From contig OY757904.1 in NCBI GenBank assembly GCA_963585895.1, forward strand, positions 162,847,292-162,911,291: a stretch of DNA of 64,000 nucleotides, written 5' to 3'. A model generated the notes under the pieces. It was not told the origin of the DNA, made no database searches, and was given only the letters and a program-made list of their open reading frames with translations. Position numbers and translations under genes: made by a program. Source of the DNA: Sepioteuthis lessoniana. Its lineage: Eukaryota; Mollusca; Cephalopoda; Myopsida; Loliginidae. Numbering within the stretch: position 1 is the first letter of the stretch; the number at the start of each line of letters is the position of its first letter. Of the stretch, positions 35,401 to 48,679 are shown in pieces.

Positions 35401-38400
35401 TGTAAGCAATTATATGGTTTCAAATTACTAATAAGGATAATTATTTAGAACAATTCTTAATACAAATTATTTGCACACAGTCAAGTATTCCCATCTAATA
35501 CTAATCCTAACACTAAATGGATCTATTGGACCTAACAGGTAGTAGTACTACTACTACTACTACTTCTGTTTGGAGTGGACCTTGGAGTCATGACAACAAA
35601 AAGATACTCCAGAACTGAAGCCTCATTACTGGATGCGGTTTAGTATCATACCCAGGGCGCCCAGATGAAAAAGATTAACGGATTAACTTAGAAGGTTGAT
35701 TAACTGATACAAGATAATTTTCTAAAGATGAATAGCGGAAGGAGATGATCTATTCCCGTCGACTGAATAAAAGTTTCGGTTCGAAATTTTCAGTAGGCTA
35801 CCAACTAGGAAAAAATGGTGAAAAAGGCCGGAGACTTGAATAGCTGAAATTTTCTCGCTATGATTACAACCAAGATGCTGACACGAATTCGAGTGTATAA
35901 TGATAATTCGTTCAACCAGACATTCAAATTAAAATGTTGTAGTTAAAACTAAAGAAAGAACTTCAGAAAAACACTCAGCAAAATTCTACTGCATTTATTT
36001 ATCTGTATATCATATCCCCAAAGAGACTTACTTCTTTAATTTGTTGCCTCTTGGTGTTGGGTATGAATATATTTTCCAATCCTTCCACACGAGTAGGATA
36101 TAATACAAAATCAATTTTTTTTAAGTAGGTTTGAATTCAGAGTTTTCTTTCTCCTAGATCAGTCGCTATACCAAGGTTACAGAACCCAGTCAGCCCTATT
36201 ACTTACCCATAGCTGGAGGGAGAAGAGTTGGATTCACACTTTTTGCAAAAGTATTAGCGTTATGTGAAATGCAAACAATCTCGTCAAGGAATTGAACTCG
36301 GGTCATCGTGTCCATTTCCTACGACGATAACCATTACACCACGGGCAACTCCGTGTGGTATAATGATTAGCAAAGGTAGCGGACCATTGATAGTGAGTTA
36401 GATTCTCACGAAGTACCCTATACTTCTGGCCTTGTGCCAAACTAAGCTCAATAAATGACTCATCTTCTAATTTGTTTTATTCAGACGATCTGATTTTTAT
36501 CTTCTAAAATAAAAACATGAATAGCAATATAAATATTTCTGTTTTGATTATCAATTCTCTTCCGTCAGTAACGAATTTGTCATGGGTTTTGTTTCCAATA
36601 ATACTTTGATGAGTCAAACGTTTTGCAATACTTTGGTATGTGCTAGTTTGAGGCGGGTATATTATGAAGCATTTCAAGTCATGGGAGGGTACCTCGCTGT
36701 GATTGGTGGTATTGTGGTAGTTAGTGAGCTGATACGTTTTGCATTGCTCAATTGTGTGTGATTTAAAAACCTCACAGATGGACGTACAACGTTATGTTAT
36801 TCGGCACAGTTAATCAATGTACAGTTCAAGAAATTTCGTTCGGTTTGCAAGAACATCGGCGATCAGGCAAAGTCAGGTCGACCTAAAACCATTTGTTCCG
36901 AAGCCGTACTCCAAGCCAGAGAGGCAAATCCAGTGAGTAGCGAATTGGCCACCATACAGTCTAATGTGGTTTGTAGCCTTCGTAATCTTTACAAAAACAT
37001 CCAGAGCTGCTGAATTGTTCCCCACATTATCAGAATACTGCAAAACTTTAGACTTACTCTAGTATTTGAGGGTCTGATTTATAAGTAAAAACTTGAAGAA
37101 TAGGTATCAATATTCGGGCACAAAACTATCGGTACAAGGACCTTTGGCATTTTGATTGAGAAATATTTTAAAATAGGATTCAAAGATTGACTTACAGGAC
37201 AGATGCACGACAATGCTAAGAAGAAACATATGATGCCAGTCGCTACACACAGTAAACCTTTGTATTTACGGAGGTTTGGATATTCATCTTGTATACAAGT
37301 CAGCACAGTTTCCAGCAGAGCGAACTGGAAAAAAAAAAGAAAAAAAAAAAAAAAGAAGAAGAAATGGAATAAGCATTGAAAAAAAAAAAAGAAAAAAAAA
37401 AAGATGACGTCAGATTTCAAACCAAAATCCCATGTAAGAGTTGTAGAGTGTGGACTGCTCCTTTTGAGAGGCTGCAAAATGCACGTCTATTCAGTCGGTT
37501 GGTAAGGACTGAAGAAACTTGTTATTAAACTTTCGGCGAAAGTAGAATTGTGGGATATTTTATCTTCGTATTTTATTATGGGTTATATTTTTTATCTTAT
37601 TTTTTAGATTTTTAAACATTAGCCATTTATCAATGTAGTGTAATGAGGTATTTGGATGGATTTTAGTTTTTATAAAGAGTCGGTAGAGTGTTGGTCAATG
37701 GTCCGTGTGACCAGGGTTCAATCCCAGATTGAGTAATACCAAAGGCTCAATAAATGGTACTTGATGCCTCTTAGCTAAATACTCAGCATCATAAGGTACA
37801 TATCAAAGGTAAGTATAACTATACAGGGAAAGGAGTAGCGCCTTCCCTTACATTTTGGTGTAATAGCTATTAAAAAAAGGAGTCTTTGACTCGTCCTCGA
37901 CTACGATCGGCAAATTAACTAATATATATATATATGTATATATAGGAAGTGCTTTGTTCTCAAAGAAAAAATTATAAGCAATTTTGTCTTGAGGAGAAGT
38001 AAGCATAAGGCTACATTTAGAGAAGACAACAAAGAAACAGGAAATGACTACGCACTTCTGGTTTCTCTAATGTTGTATAATAGTCTCAAAAGTTCTAAGG
38101 AATTCCACCAGTCCGACGGTGGATAAAAAAGCCGGTTCCATCACTGGAGGAAGAGGAGTTTCCAATCGGCAGATTATAGCAATTCGTCGAGAGTCAGAAT
38201 TTTTCCCCGCTGGATTCGAAAAGAGACAACAGTCAGCGAGGAAGAATACTCCTCGGCTTTGTCCAACATCCACCACAATAGCAGTAACATCACATTAATC
38301 CTGACACTATATCACTTAAAAGAAAGAGAAGAGGAAAAGAAGATGGAATGGAAAAGAGAGAGGGAAGAATCGGAAGTGAGGTGGAGGAGAAGCGGAGAAG

Positions 38401-38413
38401 GTGTGGAGGAAGT

Positions 38414-38457
<44 letters not shown>

Positions 38458-41400
38458 AAGAAATTAAAGAAAAGAAAAAAAACTTTGATACATCTTACCT
38501 CACTGTCCAATCCCAGTGTAAATAACATAAAGAAGAAAAGGATTGACCACAATTGAGGAATTGGTAAAGTTGCCAAAGCTTCAGGATAAACAACAAAAGC
38601 AAGTCCATAACCTAAAATACAAAAAGGCAAAAAACATAAACAAAAGAAAAAACGTTCTGTTGTAATTTTATTTTTGCATTCCCCAATGATGCCTGCATTG
38701 GAAAAATAAGGTCTAAAAACGTTCAGTTTCAGGTTACTTTTCTTTACTCTTTCAAATGAACTGATAATAGTTTTCCCGAAAAATTAATGATTTGTTTGAT
38801 TACTAAAAACGAATCTGTTCGTTAAATGACACCTTAATACGTTTAAACTCAACCCGAGACCAACTTTTAACATTCCATTGTCCACAACTTTTCCCCTTAG
38901 AATAATCTCTAATTGATTCATTTTTGTTGAGTTTTTGTACTTATTGACAAATTGCAGGCTAATAACTTACGAAACCTTTTCAATCATACCGTAAATGATC
39001 TTCATGAAAAATTCCAAGACCCAACAATTATCGAATATCCAGTAAATTGTACATTTTGCATCAGAAAATCAATAGGAAATAACGCGAACGGAAGTCGTGG
39101 CGTGAGTGGTTTTGGTTTACTTTCTGGTTATAATGATGGTGGGTTTTTATCGTGGCCGTCGCTATAATACAATGGTAATATATATCGCGGAGGCCCCGGT
39201 TTTTATCTGCTTCCTTCCTAATAGGGGTCGCTGAACTCTTGGAATAGCGTCGATTGAATCTGAGTTCCTCTGTCAGTTGAAGAAGGAATGAATTTATGCT
39301 TTTCCAAGATTATTTGTTCGAAACGAATATAAACAATCTCAGTTGGAAGTGGATTATTTTTTAAAGTTCTAATTTGTTATGCACCTCCATACTTGTGGCT
39401 GTATTTACCCAACCGTTCGCCACAGGCAGGATGTGACCCAAGGTCAAAGCGGAGTACAGCTGATTTGAATTAAGAGTTTTCCTTCCTCTAGGCGGATTAC
39501 TGTATCAAGTTTGACCTAAAATTTAAACATACCTGATAGGAGAGAAGAAATGGGTTCCTGCCTTTTCTCAGTCTCGTCCAGGATTTGAACCTGGCTCAAG
39601 TCCATTTCCTACGATGATAACGGCTATTTGCATCCATTACTTCTGTATTTCAACAATTTTATTAAACAACAACAACCACCATTACCATATTATTTACTTA
39701 CCCGCCTCTGTAATATTTTCAATTGGGATGTTTGTTTTGAATGAGAGATGTCCAAGTATTGTAAAAATGACAAAACCGGCAATGATACTCGTCACAAGAT
39801 CCATTAGACTAATAATAAGAGCATCTCTGTCAAAGGAAGAGAGAGAGAAAGAAAGAGTGAGTGAGAGCGAGAGAAAAAAAGAATCTTATGGAAATAAATC
39901 AATAATGTGCGAAAATCTTGTTTTTTCTTCCGTTGTGTTCGTGTTAGTATATGACGGATGTACTAATGATAATATTGGTCCTCGATTAAAAATCTTCTTT
40001 AGCACTAAGCAATCCAATATAAATATAGCATGAAATGTGTATGTGTGCACTCAACCATCTATATATACGTGCTAAGCTTAGTCTGGCACAAGACCATGTG
40101 TGGAAAGCCAATGACGATCGAACTCACTCCAGTACTTATAGGCTAGTTTGCTAAGCATTGCTCCAAGAAAACGCTTTCAGCACTAATGAATCGCTGATTT
40201 TTACAAAGTCTATCTTAGTATGAGTAAAAATAAACAAGAGTTGTGGCAATCGGAGTAGAAAAATTGTTGCGCCCGAGTCATCTAAAATAAAAGGGCTTAC
40301 TTTTAAAAATCAGTGTTTGATATCCTAATTTTTTCCTGTTTTGACCAACTTCAGAGAGAAACGCTACAACTTCAAGAGGCAGACGACTAATTTGAATACG
40401 GATGTAGAGACGTAAACCAATAGAGACGTAAACATTAAAATGTTGGGAGACAAAAATGTCTTCGCTTGGAGTGTGGGCGTAGCTTCTCATATGAGAATTC
40501 AGCATCTTGAAACTTTATCTTTTTAACCCTTTTCTTTGAACGGATAAAACCTGTCTTTTTCTGTCCTTGCTCGTTGGACTTGTTTTTCATTTCTATTCAT
40601 TGAACAGAATAGAAACCTTCGTCTCCAAATCAGTTGATTTGAACGCAGTTATCAGGTTGTTTTAGCGTCTACGACTGTTGTGGGTTGAGGAAAAATAGCC
40701 TGTTCATACTTACATTTTGTATCCTAAACAACCCGTCTGACGTGGTCAGAGTACAATAAATTAGTTGAAACACAAATATGTTCATGTAACTACATTCTCT
40801 TTCATCTTCTTGCCGTCCCTGTATTTGTTTACATTTAGTAGTAGTAATAGTAGACACAATAGTTTTGGCTGAATTTCTTTTACGAAGCATTTTTATTATT
40901 TATTTGACTAGTTTATCTTTATTGTTGAAAATAGTTGAAAACTTGTCGAAACGACAATCTAGAAATAACATGCTATTATCTTGTTTTTCTTTTTTCTTTT
41001 TAATTTATCTCTGACGAACATTGAACTATTTTATATGGTACAATACAATTAAAATGTAGGAAAATAAAGAAGTTCTCGCTGTCAAAATTTAAAGATTTAT
41101 TATTTCTCGTTATTCCGAAATTTCTCACACTTGTTTCGTGACAGGAAAATAACGTGTTCATAGGAATCAAATCCAGATTAAAAAAAATGTCACTGGCACC
41201 CCCCTCTACCCCCCCCCCCAAAAAAAAACAAACTGAATCTTGAACCCAAATTGTTTACTCCGTAAATCCCTTTGCAACTCATTCGAATTAAAACTTAACC
41301 CTAACCGGCCATTAAAAATTAATTGTGATTTTTTTTTGCTATAGCATTAATTTGGTTTGGTTTCTTTGTTTAATGGCATATCAACCTTTGTAGGTTATTT

Positions 41401-43783
41401 AATGCCAAAGCCATTCTCCTAGAAGAATAGTAGTGGTACTATTTAACTCATAACTGGGAGGATAAGAAGGATCATACCTTTCCCAAGGGTATTTGCCCGA
41501 AAGTGAACGTAATAGCGCGACTGGAGTACGAACTCGCTTACTACGATTCCGCAGTCCATCGCTTTAACCAATACACCACGAGGAGGACACCTCCTGTATG
41601 GCATTTGTTACCAGGTACAGTTTAGCGATAAAACTTCCTTTTTTCATCTTAGGAACTTCAATTAAAAAAAAATAGAAAATATTTATGTATATTTTTCTTA
41701 ATCCATAAAAAAAATAAAACCCTCGCACTTCTTATCAGGAATATTATTCATATTTACCAACCCCTCCGCTCGGGCAGGATATGACACAAGGTCAATTTTT
41801 TTAAGCGGAGTTTAACAGGTTTGAATTCAAAGTTTTCCTTCCCCTTGACTAGTTGCCTCACTAAGGCTGAAGAACCAGTCTACCCTACTATTTACCCATA
41901 GCTGGAGGGAGAATTATTGGATTCATACATTTCCCAAGGGTATTAGTGCTATGTGAAATGCAATTGGTCTCGCCCAGGATTTGAAGTCGTGTCGTCGTGT
42001 TCATTTTCTACGACGATAACCATTACACCACGGGCACCTCCTAACGACAGAATATTATTATTTACAAGACAAGTGTCTTTTCTTTTAAAGTATTGATGAT
42101 CAAAAGCGTAACAATCGTTAAAGTTAATTCTTGGAAAAGGTTTGTCTTCCTTGTGACACTTTTTATTTTAGTTATCCTGCAGGCTTCCACAAGAAAAAAA
42201 TATCGTCCAATAAAAAACAAAAACATAAAAGGAAAAGACTAAAGAATATCATATACATTAAATACTTTTTATAAAATCAGAATTTTTACTTTAACAAAAT
42301 TTCAGTCAGTGAGTGGAAAAGTTTAATCTACGGATGTCAATATTTAACTTCTGACAAAAAACAAAATACCAAAAAAAAAAAAACAAAAAAAAACAAAAAA
42401 AAAAAAAAAACACAAAAAAACTGTGCTTTAGTAGGTGCGTGTTTTTTTACACATCTAACAAACATTGAAATGTGAATTATTGAAATTGATGGAGAAAAAT
42501 ATTTTCTCAAGCAATTGATCTTTAAATGTAAATATTAAATAATTTTCACTCAAGCAGAATTTACGTTATATTATTTTCTTTTGATAAAATAGCTCTTCTT
42601 CAGCTAAGTTTTACTAAGCTAGTATATCGTTTCAGTTTAGTCAGACGTTTCGTAATTTGGAAAGTATTTTATAAGATATCCTATTTTCTGTTAAGATAAT
42701 GTTTTTATTATTCTATTTATAGCTGAAATAAATGTCCATATTTTTTTATATATGCTGCATGTATTCCAATCAGATAGTAAGAATAATATTGCAAAAATAA
42801 TACATAAGATAATGTCTGTTCAACTTAATCTTTTATCATAGTACCCGGAAGACTCATCTACCACAATATTAAGTAACATTTTGATAATAAACTCGTTACG
42901 CATAATTTGTAAAGAATTCACGTTACTCTCGTAACTATTGTAGCAGTTACAGATCTATTTTCTCTCGCGAATCAATGCCCCCGCCAAGCGATTCAGCCAC
43001 ACACTGACCAATCAGCGGGCAGAGCGCAACGATTCCTTCTTCCCCTAAGGAACTATTTATTCTAGCCCTTTTTGGAAGTCTGCCGCAGACAGATAGCACA
43101 CGGCCAGAAGAGAAGACCTGTCTCCTGTAGCCTGCCACGGGACACTCCAGCATTGACGATCTTCGCAAAAGATAACTGTTGCTACCTGCGATACCCTGTG
43201 GCTACCTGCTACATACTAAAGAACTAACGCTGCGACCCTGCGACACTGCTGCTGCTGCCTGACACCCAAAAGAGATTTTCTCACTCAGACACATCTACTT
43301 TCTGTCCTAAAAATAAACCATCTATTGTTGTTCTTCACACAAGTTTTGTTATTTTGTTCAGCGTTACATAAACAACTACAAATTGACTGATAGTGTATGT
43401 AAACCAAACTTATACTAAACTATCGATTACCGATGTTGTTGTCTAATCTTTTTGAATAACCTTTAAGTAAACTTGATTTGTTTTTTGGGTTAAAAATAAA
43501 TTAAATGGTTTCCAAAAACAAACCATAAGCAACTTAGGTTATTAACGCAAAGGAGTTAAAAGGTATGTATTTGCTGAACCCCTCTGCCAAAGGAAAGATG
43601 TGATACTAGGTTAATTTTTAAGTGGAGTAAAGCTAGTTTGAATTCAATGCTTTCCTTCTCTTAGATTGGTTGCAAAACCAAGACTACAGAATCCAGTTTG
43701 CCGTATTATTTACCCATAGCTGGAAGGAAAACAAATGGATTCATGCCTTTCTCGATATCTACGCTTAGATCGCTTCAAAAGAG

Positions 43784-43822
<39 letters not shown>

Positions 43823-46800
43823 TAATTAGATGGAAACTCAAACCTGGTTAAGTTGTCATAATAAATTTATTTCGGCGGAGAATATTACTCTACCCTCCTC
43901 CGTCTCGTCAGATGACTTTTTACATGCTATACTTGAAGTTGCAGAACAGCAAATATAAAAAGTCATCTGACGAGACGGAGGAGAGTAGAGTAATATTCTC
44001 CGCCGAAATAAATTTATTATGACAACTTAACCAGGTTTGAGTTTCCTTCTTATTGCACTATATACGCTCTGAATGTGAATTTTCTTATATACCTGCAAGG
44101 GAATAAGTGATGTAACAATAGCCATCCATCGAGCACTCCTATAGATTTATATGATATTCCTCATATATTCTATGCAAGAATAATCCACACCCACTGTCCT
44201 CGGACGTTGACTGGATATCATTATATATATATTCCGTTCTTTAGCAAGACCCTCAAATGTCTTGAAATATTCGGCTGATAGCAGCCAATTTTTTTTTATC
44301 TTGTCACGAATGTTACAATATATCAATACCTAAATTGTATAAAAAATAATCAACTTTCATTTTTGACCGTTACTATGCAAGCATCGTATAAAACATGATA
44401 ATATTATTTAACAAAAATCACTCGGCAATTATAATTTTCAGTTTGTGTGAGGAAGATTTTTAAAAAATTATTAAGTTGATAAGTTTAAACGTTAATATAT
44501 TTAATTTTGTTCAGCTTAGAACAGTATAATAAAAAGCGTTGGTTTTCGCTTAATCATAACAGTTAAGCAACGCCAAACTAAAGTAGAATTTAAAAGGGTA
44601 ACCGCTTAGAACAACTTCGGAAGCGACTTATGATTGTGTTCCAGAGTTAAAAAGAGCTTAGTAAATAAACTATTCTATGCAAGTAAATACATTCTTTTTG
44701 CAAAGTTTGAGCCAAAAACATTGTCAGTAGTCTTTGTTTAGACATAAAGCCACACATTATATGTTATTTCTAAGAAGCAGTCATCTATCAAAATCCTTAC
44801 GGACTTTGTAAGCAGATTAGTAAAAGAAAGGAGAGAGGGTTGGATATTAGACAAAGGTAAAAAAATACATACGCATATATGTTGTTACGAAATTTGTTGT
44901 AACTACCAAACATAATGATTCCACCAAAGCATACACTAAGTGAGAAGAACATCTGACCAGCGGCGTCTACCCACATCTTCAAAGAAAGAAACATATATAT
45001 ATATATATTATCACACTTACATACACAGAATAAATACTTGTGCATTAGTCGAATTTTTTTTTGCGTAAGAGGTACTCCGAAATTTACAAGTGGACATAAA
45101 TTCAAATCAGTGATGAAGTCAACAGTTCAAATGAGAGATAATATCGGATTTTACAAGATTTTCCATACGCCAATTATTCGTGCTGAGAGTATGGAGTTCC
45201 CCGACTCACTCTCGCCATCCACCCCTATCGTCCATCGCTCATGGCAGGTCCTTTAAGCTACATCGAGTGTCTGCACAGAGCTGATATATGTAAGTCGCTT
45301 TTGGTCGAACAATACTGGTATGTCCATGTGTAAGGGTCCATAAGAGAATATCGCTTATTAAATCGTCCTTATTTCTCCCAGAATCCCCATCATGTCTTGT
45401 TCGTCTAACTTAGATTATGAGATCGGAGATAAGTGGACGTACAGCTACTGTTTTATAGAGTGTTGCTTCAAGGATTTGTTCAAAAAAGCATAGTATTCTT
45501 GAAAAGTTCCCATCAAGCTTTTACTCTATTCGTTTTGTAAGTGTCCAGGTAGTGCATCCATATAGTTGTACGGACACAGTTATGTAATATAATTAAGGAT
45601 TATGCTTAATTGTATTAGGTAATTATTTTATTTGTATTAATAAATTGTAAGTAGTGGGAAATTTAGAATGTAAGTGTAGGTCGTCACAAAGATCATGAGC
45701 ATGCACGTGTCCCAGAATAGGGTTGGCAAGATTATTAAGTTGACACGTTGTTTTTAAAGGTCGGATATTGGAAAGGTGAGCAGATTGAGGATGGGAACTG
45801 GCTTGGGTAATGACGTCACGTTGGAAGGTTAAAAGACACAAGTGATTGAGATATGTCGGTTGAGCCCAGAGCCTTCGGGGGCAAAGGAATTGGAGTCGAG
45901 TTTTTCTTTCATCTGCCGTCCATGATAGCATTTCTAAGACAACAGTAGATCTTTCACTCTGTCTATCTCGCGTTTCGATGACTGCCATGAAATTGTTACA
46001 GTCAGAAATAAACTCTTTCGTATTTTGAAGCAATGAGTCCGTCTTGAATTAGAAGAGTCTAACATTTATTAATATTCGAGATGGTGCCGTGTCGGTGAGG
46101 CAACATTACACTAGTCTATCTGGTCGCGTAGTGTTACTCGCTTCCCATTTGGTGCCACAATGTTACAGTTACACCATAAAAAGAAACGCCGTTTTACTTT
46201 ATCAAAAAGATCAGATTTCTGTATGATCGATAACCTGTCAATAGCAGTCCTTGTCTTCGCTATGCATAAGTTGACATCGCTTTTAGTAGATGAGATATTG
46301 CTGCCTGGATTTAAAGTGACTTCTTGTTTAAAACAGATGAATTCTATTTTATTTACTTTCACATAGAAGCCGATGTTTCCTGCTGCTTGTGATAGTAATT
46401 CGGCTTGGGCAGGGGGTATTTACGACTGCTTGATGTATTTGGTCTGTGTCTCTCATAGTTTCTACGGGATAACGCTTGTTTTATGTCATTTCGAATGTGA
46501 AACCGTTTTTTAAAAATAAGATTTATTGATGTTAGTGTTTGTCGGTGCATTGAGCCATTTGAAATCATGATATCCCGGACAGACTCTTGCCCACCTGTTG
46601 GGATTAAAAGATTATATCTGAGCCTCGGAGAGATTAATCGGACCTTTGACTTTTGTTTTAGTTAATGTGAAAAAGAATACTTAGCTCAGGGTGAGGTCTG
46701 GGACCCTTAATTAACCAAGCCCCTATTTTGAGGCTTGATTGGATGACTAATTAAAATCGGATTGTCGGAAGGGATACTCTTCCCATAGACCTAATCAGCG

Positions 46801-47938
46801 CATTTGGTTGACTGACTAGTCAAAAAGTAATAGAATAGGAAATGATCTGTGATTGGTGAGCCAATCGAGAATGTTTGATTCCAAGGGAATCCTCTATAAA
46901 AATGGAAGTTTTTAGGGCCAGAAGAGAAGATATCCGATGTCCATACCGAAGACCGGAGAATAAGAAAAGAAATTTCTCCAAGTACTAACGTCTCTCCAGT
47001 AAAAGCATTACTCTCAGAAAATTTGAGAAACTGAAAGAAAGCATCTTCGTATGAATTGAGTACTCTGGTATCTGGTTAGGTAAAATGTAAACAAACAAAA
47101 GCTACAAGATAATACCTTAGAATTCCTAAGCTGACGTATTTCGATTGATGGCTGAGCGTTATGATACTAAGTCTAACGTAAAGTTCCAATCCTAGCTTGA
47201 AGCATCCAAAGTGTCTAGCCAAACTGAAGAATTGGGATTCAATGAAACAGTCTGTGGATAACACACACACACACACACGTGTGTGTGTGTGTGTGTGGAT
47301 TGGCAGCAGTCGTTCATTTAAGCATGCTTGATTAAATAGTAAAGACACATTTTGTCTATATAATTTAATTAAGATCCTTCCGAGTTTCCTGATAAGTGTG
47401 TTTCAAGATGGAATTGGTGGATGAAGTTACCAAAATTGTCCCGCGCGTTTTTGGATCTTTCATAGGCCATCATCAGCGGTTGCTTGTATGTGTAAAGAGT
47501 GTTTTTTCAAAAGAGCTTTGAAAGCTTTTGGTTTTTATAACATAACAAAACTATACAAACACAAAGTTGGATAAAACTGATTAGCTGATGAATTTAAAAA
47601 ACAAAACGCAATCAACGAAAATAGAATATTATCAAGAAATACAGAATATTTATTTCCACCCTGTTAAAAGCATTGAGATAAATCGATGCTCTAAAAAAAT
47701 AACAGGACTTCTTCAGATCTAACAAGAAATGGATTGAAATAATTTTTTTTTTTCGCATTTACAACCAGACAAAAAACCTGATTATTTCTTCTATTTAACA
47801 AAGGAAACGTAAACTTTCAAGTAACAATAAGTATCAAATAATTATGGCATGTAAAGTAACATCCGGTTTCATCTTACTTCGAGTTTAACAGAGGCAAAAT
47901 TTACTGTTACAATAATACATGTCAAAAATTCAAACAAT

Positions 47939-47990
<52 letters not shown>

Positions 47991-48604
47991 AATAAAAGAA
48001 TTTGTTGTCGGTCCAAAGAGTGAAAAAATATTTTAAATTGAGTTGGTCCACAAAGAGATTTGTATTTTTTCAGGATGTATATCGTAAAAAAATACAAATC
48101 TCTTCGTGTACCTAATCATTATATTATTACACACACACACAAACATGGATTCTTTGTGTACATATATGCATATATGATCATATGCATACACGTTTATATT
48201 GACATATGTACCCTTAAATACACACACACACCTCTATACATTCATGTATATATACGTACATATTCATATACACAATCTGTGTTTATATATATGTATCCAT
48301 CATTTCTTTTATATCTATTGATTTAATCACCCATATGTACATGGATATATATATATGGTCCGGGAGACCTGGGTTCAATCTCAGGTCGCGTCATACCAAA
48401 GAGTTTAAAAATGGTACTTGATATCTCCTTGCTTAACACTCAGCAATATAAGGTAGGGATCGAGGGTAAAGTGGAGCAATCCAGGGAAAGGAGTAGTGCC
48501 CTCCCCTACACCTCGGGGTAGTAGCTATTGAAAAGGGAGCCTTCGGGTCGCCCTCGACTAAAGGGAGACAACTTTACTTATTTATACCTGTACATGTTCA
48601 CGCG

Positions 48605-48679
<75 letters not shown>

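Noticed and set aside
38259-38525. Glu/Arg-rich plus-strand frame
   Set aside because: It is the (GA)n tract and the antisense of SLC6 exon h.
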